Notes: generated by a model not told the origin, from the letters alone. A DNA stretch of 64,000 bases from Paragonimus westermani (GCA_008508345.1 QNGE01000281.1:175167-239166), one strand, 5' to 3'; positions 49,978 through 63,714 are shown, numbered from the stretch's first letter. A program made the numbers and translations.

Positions 49978-50131
49978 TGCGACATGTAAAGCCACTTCGT
50001 TCATCCAAGGGATGTACATGTACATACGATACCATCGACCGATTATACCAGCGACGAAGAAACCGAGTAGAAAGGAGATTGGAATATCGCCCTTGGTTTT
50101 CTCGCAGAACTCCACTATCCCCTCGAATACT
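49978..50131 (-). CDS. Bestrophin, exon with the channel neck
   Basis: 154 bp with a pyrimidine-rich acceptor ending ATTCACAG and donor GTAAGT. The first base completes a codon and the exon ends at phase 0. It encodes VFEGIVEFCEKTKGDIPISF, then LLGFFVAGIIGRWYRMYMYI, then PWMNEVALHVA. The IPISFxLGF stretch is the bestrophin neck in transmembrane helix 2. The three hydrophobic neck positions equivalent to Ile76, Phe80 and Phe84 of human BEST1 are Ile 16, Phe 20 and Phe 24 of this exon. The following RWW is RWY here, and PWPD is PWMN. The preceding exon, which should hold the N-terminal Gly-Ser-Ile-Tyr-Lys block and the first membrane helix, was not found up to 64000. Confidence 0.92.
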
Positions 50132-53100
50132 CTGTGAATGATGGTATAGTGAGCGTAAAACGAAGTATGTGTGAAACAAAACAGAAAGTGATCTCATAAA
50201 CTTCAAGGGCCTTAATGAAGAACTATCGGGCAGCAACAGGAGTGACTGTTGGGCAGTAGTATAGACCATTGCTGCCTAGCCGAATATGATGAAACGTTGA
50301 CCTGTTTGACGAGCAACTTTTAACACGTGTCATTATGCATTCCGTGCACGCGGGTTGCCTGATCGTCTTCAATAGAGAAAACAGTCATTATCAGTAAGGT
50401 TCGAATGATAACAACACGATAGGAACTCTCATTCACTTCGAATTATCCGACTTAAACATAGTTTCTGATCAACGTTTTAAGCTATCGCCAGCTAGCCTGA
50501 GATATGGTCAACAGAACTTGAACGTCACACATGCTTCACTACAGTATTACATTCACATTATTTGATTTTGCCAACATTCTAAGTTTATCAGAAGTGCACA
50601 CCAGTATCCGATTGATGTGATAATACATGATCGACCTATATCTGTCTCCCAGGCAAGCTTAATCACTGTGCGTTTACGCGGCAACCTCCCGCATTAGGTT
50701 ACGCTGATTTGTTTCTCTCCGTGTAAACTGATCAAGACCTCCTTTATGTCAACTTTTGACATATTTTCAAAGTTTGGGTTAAAGTGCTACGTCAAAATTT
50801 GTCCGCAGAATACCAACTTCCCCATCCACACAGTACCAGCACACTACTCAGTTTTGCGTGTTGCATGTTATGTATCATTTCTTGCCGGCTTTGACAGAAC
50901 ACGGATTGGTGTACCCACCCAGATTAACAGTAGAGCGCACTCCTGTCTTATATTGATAGAAAGTTTGAATATTGTCAACATGAAGCTTTGTGCCAATGCG
51001 GCTAATCGAGACTTTCTCGGAAGACATTACCGTGGACAGCATTCTTTCGAGAGGTCTGCAAACATACTGACAACGATGACCCAACAGGCTAACTCACACT
51101 TGGGCTGAAAACTTACCGACCGATGAAACATGATCAGAATTGTTGGGCAAGCTAAGACTCTGGTTGTGCATTCTGTCACCTTAACACACAATTCTGACTT
51201 GTTGATCAGACGTTCTACAAGAAACTTGATATGATACATCTGGGTTAATCAGCATGCCTGTTCTATTTCACTGAATGGCTTACGTTGACATCGATTCACA
51301 CGCTCATTAGACACCGTTACTGACTCGTTTGCTTAATCACTTATTTGGCGTTCTGTTCCACTGGCCTAATCCCGTTAGAATCTATGATGCGTCTTCAGTG
51401 ACTTCACGATGAGAGTGACGATGTATGTAGGCTAATACACAAACGCACTTTCGTTTGCAACTCAATTCTGATGTAACGGTCGCCTGTTCACTTGGGCAGC
51501 AGTCTTGTTGAATGGGAATATACCATGTGTACAAGATGGATTTAATGCACGCGTCCAGTGATTTGTGTGGCTAGTTGAAAAGGTTCACCTAGTATGAGAC
51601 ATTTTGAAAGATCACTGTCACATAACCTTAATGGGCATGCACGCAACCCCTCCCCCCACTTACTAATGTTACTACAAGAACAGTTCTGATAACCTTACTC
51701 TCGTACATGCTGATCACGCATGCAGCTGCAACTTGAACCCATTATCGAAGCTAACTTCCTCGGGTTGTCGACATTAGTGATTTGTTTATGCGTGCTGATG
51801 TCACACAGAGGAATCCCATGTTTATTCTTGTGCTATTCAATGGTAGCTACGCAGCAGAACGTTTGACAAATAGACTCAACCAGGCAATGGGCGTGACGTT
51901 TGCTACAACCGAACCCCGTATCTAGTTCACCACTCTCCAGTTCTCTGGTTTTATTTTCCACCTTTTTCTGTGGAGCGGGTTATAGTGGTCCAACGTCAAG
52001 AGAGTTTCCAAAACGAATCCGGAAATTATCTACGGTGGTTAGGGCACGAAGAAACACGGTCGGTCAGAGCTGAAACTCTCCCTCATCTGGTTGAAAGTGG
52101 GCACCTACCAACTAACCAATCAAAGGTCGTTCGAATGGAAACATTGTGCACTGCCGGGGATATATGACCCAGTATTATATCACCATAGTCGGTTTGTTCA
52201 GGTGTTGCATTCACCCCGGTCACAAATCCACCAGATCAATGGCCAACCTAAGCGTTTAAATCAATGGGCGAGCGTGAACTAATGGACCAATCAAGGCATC
52301 ACTTTCTGATTGACCAGTGACCTGATGTGACCGTAATACGTCCGATCTGAATTTTACACCACCTTATGTAGTTGCACAGGCCTGAAAATGAATTACCGAA
52401 AGCATATATTCGTCTATCTTTATTCTCCTTATAATAATGGGTATATTCGAAACGAACTACTACTTCAAAGGACATCACAAGATTACTCCTTCATCGTGTT
52501 CTGTTCACTCAGTTCATATCGGACAGACCGACTCACCGTTTTTGGCTGTCATTCATGGCAAACCGATAGGATAAGTTTAAAACGTAATATGCCGATATGT
52601 AGATGAGCAGATCTATCCACACCAGTTTGTACAAGCTGCCTTTCCATCTAGAATGTGGAAACAAGATAGACAAATAGTAGAATAATTTACATTCACCTCA
52701 CACGAACCAGGGAATTGTCTGATAGAATAGTACCATGTAAACATTCGAGAAATACTTATATTATGGTCTAAAATAAACTAAAACCCTATCTAAATGACAG
52801 CCTTAGTCACGTGAGAAAAGTTTATCTTCCGGACATACATTCTAACGTAAACATGCGTCTAAGGTCATCATTCATCTGCTGTTCGTTGATACATTACGAA
52901 TGGTGGGTCTTTTTCTAGGGTTCTGTTTAGAACAGTCATACAGGAAGAGTGGGCATGTTTTTGCGTACAGATTTAACACAGTTTTGATCACACGGGAGAT
53001 GAACATCGTGAGGCTGAGTGTTAGAAACGTCGGAAGCGTTTGGGAGAACGGAATCAATTGGTCGTATGTTTGTGAGTGAGTCCCGGTTTGGGGTCTCGAG

Positions 53101-53999
53101 AATTAATTTGTGAGTTGAGACAGTGGTGACAGAATCCCACGTCTCAAATGGAACGAATTTGAAAATAAAAATCATTTGTCCTCCTAGTAAGGCGTGAGTC
53201 GTTGGTGTCACACACATATTGCCCATGTCACTTGGATGCACAACCTTTGTCGAGATGGATATATTTCATTTCACAGTTAGTTTGGGCTTGATATCAGTTC
53301 AAAAACCACCGTAAGCGAGCAACATATGCGTTGTATTTCCGGTACTGTTCTGTTCCTAATTTAAGAGTTCACTTAAACCCAACACACAGTCACCTGATCA
53401 TGCTCAGACAGTTGCATGCCCATATACGTTTCTGTCTCTGTTGTCGTCCAGTCACTATCGTAACTCAACCTTATGCACGTCTTAAATCTGCTGTTTTTTT
53501 CAGATTGTGCTTATGAATGAAGAGAATGCGCATGATTTCTATCTTCTTTTGACCCTTCTGTCTTATTTTGCGGGTTCCAAATATTTTTCTGCCAGCTTAG
53601 TCACAAAACTTAGAAGATTAGAACAAAAGTGGTAAAAAACGAAGTTTCGTCCTCCTTGACTCCGTTCTTTTCACTAATCTGTCTCACCAAAGGTGTGAAC
53701 TGTGTGTTTGGCTTCAACCAGACCATCGTTAACGTCCCAGAGTAATCATCCACCAGAAAGACCGGAACAAAAACAAGTTATATGACCTGCCATGCGAAGA
53801 CAAACCACCATAAACTTACAAAACGTACGCTGGCACACACTTTCTACCAAAGACTAGACTTCACCATTGTAAAATGACTTGCACTGGACAGTTAAGCACA
53901 TCGTATTTTAACGGCTGTTATCTCCAACCGTTGTACTGTTCGAGAGAGAATGTTCAATAACTGAACCTATGCAGTGCACCATAATAATTAGAGGTTTTT
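50132..53999. other. Upstream of recognised bestrophin exons, nothing certain
   Basis: Likely more bestrophin intron. A plus-strand frame at 50746-51108 (120 codons) has no known domain. A block at about 50350-50410 resembles 54290-54345 (GGTTGCC.GATCGTCT, then a GAGA.A.CAGTCA core) and is probably a head fragment of the SINE family at 54 kb. Confidence 0.4.
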
Positions 54000-54345
54000 G
54001 AACTAGATTACTGGCGAGTAGTGAGGTATTTGGTTAATTTTAAGGTGAACCTTACTGATATTTGATAACAACCTTTGCATTTAGATAGAATTTTCGGACA
54101 GCCTGTTTCGAAATGAAGCATTAGACCCGAGTTCCGGTCTGAATAGAGCTCGTCAGTATTGTGTTTCCTTTTCATGATTTGGTTTAGAACTCCGATCATG
54201 CTATCAGGAGGCAACCGTCTTGACCACTGCGCCACTGACCTCACACCGAATGAGAGCGTCCGGACGCTCAACCACTCTCGCTAGGTTGCCCGATCGTCTC
54301 GAAAAGAGACAGTCACTACCTGTTATCTTCAAACGATAAACGCAT
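54000..54345 (-). mobile_element. Second tRNA-derived SINE family
   Basis: On the minus strand GTGGCGCAGTGG fits an A box and GGAGTTCTAAACC a B box (54243-54182). The 5' side (54345-54250) is shared with 50.35-50.41 kb and the 3' side (54066-54008) with 63.80-63.86 kb. The sharing on both sides of the tRNA-like core supports a dispersed element and not a lone tRNA pseudogene. Limits are approximate. Confidence 0.55.
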
Positions 54346-55459
54346 AATTAGAACGCCCGAGACAGGTCAAAATCTCCGATCTCATTAAATCTGTTAGGCG
54401 ATGTTTTAGATTACTGGAGAGTATTTCAATACAGCAGAAAAAAGACATATATTACGACAAACTGGAGAGTAGTCGGGAAGTTAGTTAGACCTCAAACTAA
54501 ACAGCTCTTTGCAATTAGCCTAGTTAATAACATCAATGCAGACGATCAAATATTGTCATTAAGTTGGATGATGAATACACAAGCTAGGTCTGCTAGGGGT
54601 GGAATTCTGGCAACCACATAAAACCGCACCATCATTCCGACTTATGCAATCGTGACTGTCAGGTTTGCTCGAATAAGTACGATGGGGCTGGCGGTAATCA
54701 CGACCAATAAGAGCAAATTTTCTTAAAACAGATTCCTCTCATTGTGGAAACTCACCGATGTTATGAGGTCACATGGGTGAGCAGCTCGAATAATTGATTC
54801 ACAAGCACGAACAGAAAAACTAGTTGAGAACGACTGCGAGAAAATGTAATGAATTTCGTCCAAAATGAACTAGAGTATGATGAACAAAAATGTGTGAGAT
54901 AAAACATCCATTGGTAGCACCAAGAACCTTGAACCTAATATAAAAAGGAGAGTGGAGTTGACTGTCCCTGTCAAGATGAAAGTAGACCGATGTTCACCAG
55001 TTGGCTTCTGGGAGCTAAACATAGTAGCTGCTGTTCGTTTTCAGAAAATCCAGCACCCTTCTTGTGGTGCTGACTGGAACCTTTCTTGGTACTAAGTTCA
55101 ACAACATTCTGCCGAGTTTGTGGTTATACTCTTAATCACGAAAATAAGCTGACAAATCTTCCGCTCCGGCACTTAACACCATGAAATTCCGGTAGTGTGT
55201 GCCCTGGTATGCACTAATGTTGGCCTGGGATTGACAACACAGAACTATTGCCCGCTTCAACAGTGGACATCATTTTAAGAGCAAATGTAGGGTATGGTAA
55301 GATCCGTGGTTATAGGCAGTCAATCAGGGCTGTTGTAGAATTATTGATTCCAGCAGAACAAGAAAGATTAGTGGTGGTTTAATCGGACCAGACTGGTTAA
55401 CCCTTAGCGGCTGACACTTCACCAGGCGCTGGCGCAACCAATTTAAGTGAGTTGCCTAA

Positions 55460-55680
55460 ATGCCAGAATCGGAGCTCATGTTAATAGGGAAGAATTCGTG
55501 GGAGAAGAATACAGTTGAAACTGAGTACGATGGTGGTTTGGTGAATAGTGTGTTGACGTCCTGTACGGTGGTCAGAGAGTTTAGGTACCTTGGGCGTCAT
55601 TCTGTTGACACACTGGTTATAAAACTCGTAGTAATCAAAAGTGGTCTGTTCAAAATCAACAGCAAGACTGCTTTTTATTC
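55460..55680 (+). pseudogene. Possible LINE scrap (post-RT region)
   Basis: The frame reads ELMLIGKN, then GGLVNSVLTSCTVVREFRYL and a following GRH. Non-LTR reverse transcriptases commonly have K..VM.IG.N, then a hydrophobic stretch and V.EF.YLG in this order after the catalytic motif. No catalytic motif was found upstream, so the call rests on this spacing alone. Confidence 0.35.
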
Positions 55681-55699
55681 GAAACAAAACTCACTGGCA

Positions 55700-58600
55700 T
55701 TCTAACGAAAATGATCTAATCAAATCCGGCTACAAGGACACATAACCCAAGCGACCTCAGTAGGAATTTGCAGACCGGATCAGATCGACTTGTCCAATTG
55801 CAACTGTTTTTTGCGCTGCGCAGTACGTAATCTTTGATAACAAAAAACCTGTTAAATACCTTTCACGGTAGTCTGTTCTATAGTTCGACTGTAATGAACA
55901 TGCAGTTTAGCTGGTATGTTGCTAGTACACTAACAATTCTATCTGCTTGGCACAGTGTGCTTTCTCCTGAGTTGTATCATGTGTACGGTTGATTAGTTAG
56001 TTGGCATCAGTAAAAAACGAAACACCGGTTGCAGTAATTCTGTTGGTAAGCAACCACACATGAACAGCACAGTCTGAATGGGTCACGGGGTACATTAGAA
56101 GTCCCTAAAAATCCACTTGGAAACCGAAGGAATTCAGACGTTGACGGAAAAGTTGATAAAAGCTTGAAATAATTGGTATGTCTTGAGAGTAGTGCAACAA
56201 GTGCTTATTGTCCGTTTTTTTGTCATATTGGGCCCTCTCGCCTAAACGCACAAAAACCCATCTACTGGCAATCCACATTCATGCGCAACATTTCTATAAC
56301 TCCTTCTGGTATAAAATACAACTTACACTGTCAGTTACTAGTGAGCATGGAAACCCTTTTCAAGGTTAGTCATACTGAGTCTAAAACAATAAACTTGTAT
56401 GAAGTGGACTGTAAATGCAACAGGTTATGCATAAAGTGAATCGATTCCGGATCCCTTGCTCAGGCGCAATAATTATAACTCCTAACACGATTGTCAACTA
56501 AGGTGTAGATACGTCTATGAAAAAATGCACTGATATTGTATGTAAGTTTTGTTGCCCGTAAGCCAAACAACACTGCAATTCTCGCAATAACACCATGTAA
56601 TCCGAAACTGAGAGTTTTCAGGGTATATGCCAGCTGACATCAAGCATCATCCGCATCTCTGAATGAGCTATGGCTACCATTCATAGGCATTGGTGACCGT
56701 GAGTGTTCATCGTGCGGTCATCGTCGATGAGATGCTATTTAAAAACACAAATTTTGGTTTCTGGACGAATGGGCAAACTGAGTGGGGAGCGTCTCGGTTG
56801 CAGGTAACGGAGTGTATTTTTTACGGCGGTCATCTATAACGTGGACGAGTCTATTCTGTCATTCATAAGGCACTGACAGTGAACGGTAATGGTACCATAA
56901 CGTGATGGAATTAGGATCAACAAACGGTCTGCAACAAAATGAAACCTACCACCAGCTCGTTGACAGCACCACTGTATTGCACATGCCTTCCACCAATCCC
57001 AAAAGTGTTCATTTGTGTGGGTTGGATAACTTCAAGTAAACCTGTTGAACCAAACTGCTAACCAACATCTTCTTTATATGCACTCATTAAAACATTGGGA
57101 AAATAGAACGTAAGTAGCTTTGTTTTCAAAGATAATCAAAGTTTGTTTGACTGGACGTTATTCCTTACTGAGGAGAGTTGTACAGAACCATGAGTGATTT
57201 TGGATGCCACTCGTAAGACAAACGTATTGTAATAACTTTAGAAAGACCAATCTGATCATTCAGAGGCTAGCTCATATCTGAATAACACCTCATTTGTCAG
57301 AAATTCAATATCATTTGCTACGATTATCAATAGGGTCACAGTTAACTTCGTGACGAGCAGTCAGTAAATCCTGAGTACGTGATACGCAGAAACCAAAACC
57401 TGCATCCCTTACGGCTGGTACTTTATGGTAAAATTTTCACAGTTCAAGATATTCGTCTGATATGGGCGATTGCCGGCCAATGCACTCGTAACTGCCAGTT
57501 CTTCACTACTGTCCACATCAAACAGTTTACTTTGAGTCTAATTGATGGTTATTACACTTATATGCTGTTAGTACGTTAGCTCAACGTGTCAACGGTCATA
57601 TGAGGTGATTATGATAGTGTGATAGCAATGGAAATCATCAAGAAATCCAGAAAGACACTTTATCGGTACTGTATCCAGAAGACAATCGTCCATTTTTCAT
57701 TTATTGTTGCTCGAGAAACGCCAAGATTTGCAGCTTGTTATCTCAGTTGTCCAACCAGATCGCTGCACAGTCATGCACTTGAGCACACGAACTGAGGGAC
57801 CGTCACATGTTACACAAAGAAAATTCCCTACCTTCCGTAATACCGTTGAAAAACATGATGGACCACATGAAGTTCTCGCCCAACAAGTAGGTTGTCCGTG
57901 TAGGGCACATTCATGTTAGAGAAATCAACTCAACTTTGCTACACTCTGTAATACTCTGGCTTACATGCACACACAAGCCAGCTTGGTCTAGTCCACCGAT
58001 ATAGCTCAAGTTGGTTATCTCTTTGATCGTATTGTGAGACTTTCCTTACAATACACAGATCACGAGCGTGTTAGCATGATGGCGGAACCATCTGCAGTGA
58101 ACGATGCGGCCAAAGTCTATCATCTAAAGACGAAGGCGATGGTGGAGCTCGGCTGATCTGGGTGACCAACGCCAAAAAAGTGCATGCGTTCGTGTACACA
58201 TCGTTTAAAACCATCCCAATAGCCCAGCTACCTGCTATATTTTATAAGCAAGGGTGATCGGCTCAACTGAAAGCTATTTATCACATACTTCAGTTGGGGC
58301 CACGTTTGCACGTTCAATGGCTTTGGTGAACTTGAACGAGTGGAACGAATCGCAGTTATCTCATGACATTAGTGGTTCTCCAACACTTCGCAAAGACAAC
58401 ACTTAGGTCAAGTCTATGGACTTGGCTGGACAGTTACTTAAAAGGATTGAACGTGTTTTATAAGCCAACGGATACAACTAGCCCCTGAATGCGGTACTCT
58501 TTGAATATGCATGTAGACTTTCTTTCTCACATGTTAAGATTGTGATAAAAATTACACAAATGGTTTGGTAATTGATGATGATTGCACAGAAACTTTCATC

Positions 58601-60928
58601 ATGCCAAGTCAATTTATGTGTATTCACTATTATACTGAATGTAGATAGACAATTTGAATAGAGGCAGTTACCGTGCCGACGAGACAAAACAAAGTTAAAC
58701 ACGAAGAAGACAATGGGCAAGGCAAACGTTTCAATTTTTGTAGACAGACTGGTCGAAGCGTGTGTCCATTTCGGTGTATAGATCTTTTCAGAAAAACTAA
58801 GAATCCACCCTAACCGATAGCTGTTTTACTGTTGCTCAAGTGTGTAATATTTCATCCTATGAGCACTGATGCGGCGGAAATTTGAATATCGTCTCTTCAC
58901 CTGTAAACTCAGAAATGCGACATGTCCACTCAGGCAGGTTGTCTTTTGTTTAACATTTCGCGGTACAACTTGTTTGACAATTTCCATGAGAAAGCAACCG
59001 TTTTGGAAAAATTTTACTTACATGCTGGCATTTTGGTACCTACTGGCGAACACTGCAACACATTAAGACTGTGATGTGCACCCTCAAATCCGACTAAGTT
59101 CATTTCAAGTTTTTGACACTTCACATAAAATAGAGAAACTTCAAAGACACTAACGATTAATGTCTTTTATTGAAACAGAACGAAGCGGCCAGTCAATGTC
59201 AGCTACCAAAATAACTTCACTGACCATTCAGGATAGCTCACCAGAAATGCAGTACGAAGCAGTACACCGAGAAGGACAGATTTTCATCAGTCGTATTATA
59301 AAGGATTGCACGACTGCCCTACTTAGCAAAACCAGTTTAGATTCGATGATCTCTCACGACATAGGCAGTGTGGAATAGTTAGTAGTCTCTTTTAACATGA
59401 TAGTGAAGTCAGACCAACAAAATGAATGTTTATTTGTTATGATTGGTTTTTTGCGACCCTCGATTTGGTTGTGTTTTGTTCTAATGCACTTAGATTTAGT
59501 TTCACAAAATTATAACCTACATCATGTAATTACAACGGAAGTAATGAGTTTCTAAATTGACAAGATGAAGTCGTGGGGTTCGACTGTAGTTAACGGGACA
59601 CTAACAGTGCTGCTTCTCGTGCGATTGAGTGACCTGAGCATTACTCATAAGGGAATGTGGTTGTCTGCATGTGATAATTTCGTCATGCCTAATGTGTGGC
59701 CAGTGGGGCGGTGGGTGACATGCGTGTCGCAAAAGAGCTTGATTGAATTTCAAATGTCAGCAGAAAAGATGATGTGCATTGCTGGTATGCTTTAACAGAG
59801 GCAACATTGAAGCTTCTTTTCTGGTGAGGTTGACTTAAAGATCCGTGGGATTGCATCAGCAGTGACTACTTATCGGTGATGTTTCTTTCTTGTTAACTAA
59901 CCCACCACTTACTTGTGGTTAAACTGTAGAATTTCTTCGTGAAAGATTTTCACGAAAACAGTTGTTTTAAGTTTGTTCAACTACAGTACTGATTTTAATC
60001 TATTGGTTCTGGGTGACGGAAGTGTCGTTCACACTTTAAAAATGTTTCAGTCTTTGTTCCTACCAGTTTTTGAAATGTTCAGCACACACACCATCCTGCG
60101 ACAAAATACACAACGTTGAAAACGCATGCACGTAGGTTTCAAGTGTGTGTACGTGGGGATCGCTAACGTTTTCATATAATAACTGGAAAACCTGACTGGA
60201 GTAAACTGAAAAACATGCTGTTTCATCCATGAACTATCAATCCACGCATTTCGAATCAAACCTTCTGATTGTCATTTAAGCGATTTCGTGCAAGGTAAAG
60301 ACAGACACCGTAAGAAGTAATGTTCACTATTTGGCGCTGGCTCCCAGATCCTGCTTACGGAAGATAACTTTTAAACAAATCAGACTGCAAATAATTTTTG
60401 GCATCAGTTAGATACAAAAAAGAATACTAACTGCTTAAAACCTACGCAAGTTATGATCTTACATGTAGAGCCAGGAAGACGCGGATTAGAGTCCAACTTT
60501 CACTTTATCTAATTGTGGTTTATGTAACCCCATTCAACCATCACAACGCGGCAACAGAACTTCCTAACAGACAACCCAGAATTCACATGAGATACCATTG
60601 AGCGCCATCCGACTTTGGCGAGTTGGCTAAAAGTGTAAAAAGATAAGTTTTTAATAGAATTCTGTAAGGTGATATGATGGGAACCCTACCAGTACTTTAT
60701 ACTGCAAACACTCGCAAACAACGTTTCTTCACCAGCTTCTTGAAATATTTTGTCCGACGACATTAAATATCCTTTCTAGTGAGCTCTTCCAAGCCGACGT
60801 TTGCCTTGTTCCTACGGCTTACCACGATTGCATGGTCCTTGACAGTTTCAATGCCTTTCCGTTGAAACTAGAACACAGTAAAACAACACTGATCCCGACC
60901 GCCTGAATTCTTACGGCGCGGATGTAGA
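55700..60928. other. No gene recognised
   Basis: About 5.2 kb with frames of 60-88 codons. The plus-strand frames at 57379-57579, 57704-57919, 59160-59378 and 59565-59795 have no known domain. The segment at 57.9-58.4 kb is somewhat GC-richer and could be a decayed coding or element piece that I cannot name. Confidence 0.35.
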
Positions 60929-61250
60929 CCAACCCTGGAAAGCACTATACATTGTTGCGTACTTGGGTTATGTTGTATTTTTGACGAACCTTCTTTGCCC
61001 GTTCACTTTTTACGTTCTATGCCTTCTGAAGCAGGACAGCGCACTTCTCATCTACGAATTGGGTGTCGGTAAGTCACAAAAGTATGTTGTCAGAAACGTC
61101 TTCAAGGCCTTTCTTTACACTGGAAATGCCGTGTCTCAAACAGCTAAGTTAATCGATGACATTCTACTTAGCCTACCCGATCCATCACAAACAGAGGCTA
61201 ATGAGCCGATGAGAATCTCAAATTGGACACACGCAAGCAGTAAACTGTGA
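60929..61250 (+). CDS. Possible membrane-protein C-terminal exon, unknown family
   Basis: Reading from an acceptor-like GATGTAG at 60928, the frame gives DQPWKALYIVAYLGYVVFLT, then NLLCPFTFYVLCLLKQD, one long hydrophobic helix with an Asn...Pro...Tyr arrangement. A polar tail of about 65 residues to a TGA stop follows. The pattern recalls the seventh helix of G-protein-coupled receptors (N-x-x-x-x-P-...-Y), but one helix cannot prove that. No partner exon was found. It lies upstream of the bestrophin exons on the opposite strand. Confidence 0.3.
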
Positions 61251-63639
61251 GCCACCACAAGAGTACAGAGAATGAAAGGAAGAACACTGGTGATGCGCCA
61301 ACCGACGACATACAATAACAGTTAGCTGTGAAGGTGAACATGGTGTTGGTACCTACTCACGCGACAGCAACCATCTTTGTTATACAACGTACCGCGTTAT
61401 TATGCGAATTGGATATCACATACACTAAGTGTGTATCGGACTGTTACTGATTCATTCAAAAATCCTTTCTCATCTATTCTGAATCCAGCTGATCGTGCAA
61501 GATCCGATAACAAAAACTTCAAGTATCAGTGGTGTCTAAATTACAAAACAGATCTACTACTATGCTAAATGTAATGATATCCCTGGTTCTTATATCAAAC
61601 AACTTACTCCAATGATCTAGTGCTTCCTACCTGCAAGCGTTCCCTTTGCTTATCCCCCAACCCACTGATACGTACCTATTCCCCTATCTCTCAACCCTCT
61701 GGTAACTCTGTTCAAGAAAGTTAGCATTGCTTGTCTTACTTTTGCTAAAAGTCACGGCAAGCCTTCATGTGAGATGTCAAGCGTGGGAACTCGTGAGCTT
61801 CCGTTGCACAATCATGTAGGCTAGAGCCACTGGCTGATCCGGATATGGCCTTCCAAAGAGTATAGGGAAGTATGCGTACTAGGCCTTTAACAGCTTCGTT
61901 GTGCTTCAGAGGTTATTCGTGTTTTTCTGACTTCTGTTACGTAACTTTAGCTCGTATGTTGTCAATTCGCTGAGGTTTTTGAGTAGTGGGCTGGCTGTGA
62001 GAATGCATGCAACGCGTATCCTGCTAGCTGTCAATGCTTAGTTACTTAGTGAAAGGTCTCAAAGCAGGTCCGATAATGTAGTTTGTTCTTGAGTATTCAC
62101 GAGTTGTTGAACGTAACAGAATTTTCCTCAGAGGATTTACCAGAATGATAAAACATTTTGAACCCACAATACGTGTAACTGGTGTAAAATCTCTCAGGCT
62201 GCACCCAATCTAAACTTTGTCGGCAAAATTTACCGTCCCTCTCGTACACATATATGTGGATAATGCGTCAGGCTCCATGTTGTACATGCGGCTGTATATT
62301 GACCAACCACTAGTGAAGAACGGGAAGTATTAAGTCAGTAGTTAACCGTCAAGCTGGCATGTGTATATTTTTAAAATCGATACCCACTATCCAACAGTGA
62401 ACATTGGACTGGATGTTTTTTGTTCAAACCAACCATTTGGTAATTGTCAACATTAACACACACACAGACCTGTTGAATTGGTAGTAGCGCGATTGACTGA
62501 GAGCTGACGAAATAAAATTCATATGAGAGCACACACTACGTACACTACCTTAGGCGTTTTTTAATTGATTCGAACTCTGCCGACACGGCACACATGGTGA
62601 TGATGTGTGCCGGACATGAAAGGTGATCGCCAAAGCACATTTAGCCCTGATAGGCATGGCCAGACTGAGACTTGTCCGAACAGAATGAAGGCGAATGAAG
62701 AAAACAACAAATCTGTTGCTTATCACAAAGACCTCTTGCTGTAGAAGTTCTTATCGAATGTTGCCTACCAGATAGTATCACCATCTAAGATTGTGAAAAA
62801 TAACCGTAGGTTACAGCTGATTTTCATACCAGGTGCTAAGAAAGCGTACAAACACTACAAGGCATACATACCAAATACAGTTTGTTCGCACTGACCGTTA
62901 CTTCTATGTACATATGTATGTGAACCGTATTCTGTACTTACTAACAGTCGCTAATTACGCCGATTACACGTTGCTGTTTTTGTTTTTAATTTTAAGACTC
63001 CGCAAGACCCACTGAGACAGTTGCAACACCGTGATTTTTATTGATCGAATGGTTCTACCCGTTGTGGTGATTTTTTCTACAAGATTTCACTTCAACTAGT
63101 GAAGGGTTTTCTCAACTAAGCAGGGCGATAGGCACCAGTTTTTTACTGCCTGTTTGCAAGGGAGGATAGGCTGTTTAGGATTTTAATTTTCTGGTGCTAT
63201 ATCCAAACAGAATCCAACTGCTTTCAGTTAACTGGCATGATTGATCACCACGCCCTGGTTACTCTCGTGTTGATTTTTTTTGTTTGGTACGAATGGGTTA
63301 TAATTTATTTTAGTCATGTTTGCAATCTTGTGTTTCTTGAACAAACAGAAGCCACTGATCATGTGGCCAGTGACTGAGTGATTCACAATCACCTGAACTG
63401 CTCATTCAAATGAAACGTGAAAAGAATGCTGACACAACACACCCTACAAGTAGCCTGCAAGTTTGTTCTTAGGGTGCATATGGGGTGAGTGTAAAAATAG
63501 TGACTATCAGATTTTCGTACGAGAAATTTTAATCCATTCTGCTTTAATGCTATTGAGCAATTCAAATCTATTAGAGTTAATTGTTACTGAGCTAACTCGG
63601 GTTCAACTAACAGCGATCTTCTACAAGATGCACCTATTT
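61251..63639. other. No gene recognised
   Basis: Includes a pyrimidine-rich patch at 61.62-61.72 kb and several short frames without recognisable domains. Confidence 0.4.
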
Positions 63640-63714
63640 TCGCTTTATTCTTTGCCTTACGAACTCCGAATTCTTTTTTATATGAAATGTCTTGATGATA
63701 CAGTAGTTTTCTAA
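63640..63714 (+). pseudogene. Possible Penelope-like RT motif scrap
   Basis: The end of an 83-codon frame reads FYMKCLDDTVVF. It lines up with YYKRYVDDTLVF of the intact element, including the Leu/Ser-rich stretch just before it. The preceding part does not resemble motif B, so only about 20 residues support the call. Confidence 0.3.

Larger units (their letters stand above)
8769..50131 (-). other. Bestrophin-family channel gene, span of recognised exons
   Basis: Five minus-strand exons in correct order spell a bestrophin, a homopentameric calcium-activated anion channel of the plasma or internal membranes. Recognised introns are 12.3 kb, 8.7 kb, 18.5 kb and 0.4 kb. Phases agree at every join where both exons are known: phase 0 between 49978 and 37646, phase 1 between 37151 and 28425, phase 0 between 9574 and 9168. 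The N-terminal exon or exons are not found and should lie above 50131, possibly outside the window. A short exon for the Tyr-Asp-Trp / Pro-Leu segment before 9726 is also missing, but skipping it would keep phase 0. No frameshift or internal stop was seen, so this looks like a live gene. Paralogue assignment is not possible. Confidence 0.85.

Noticed and set aside
62940..62990. NYADYTLLF as a LINE catalytic motif
   Set aside because: The second Asp is Tyr, and no other reverse transcriptase block surrounds it; likely chance.
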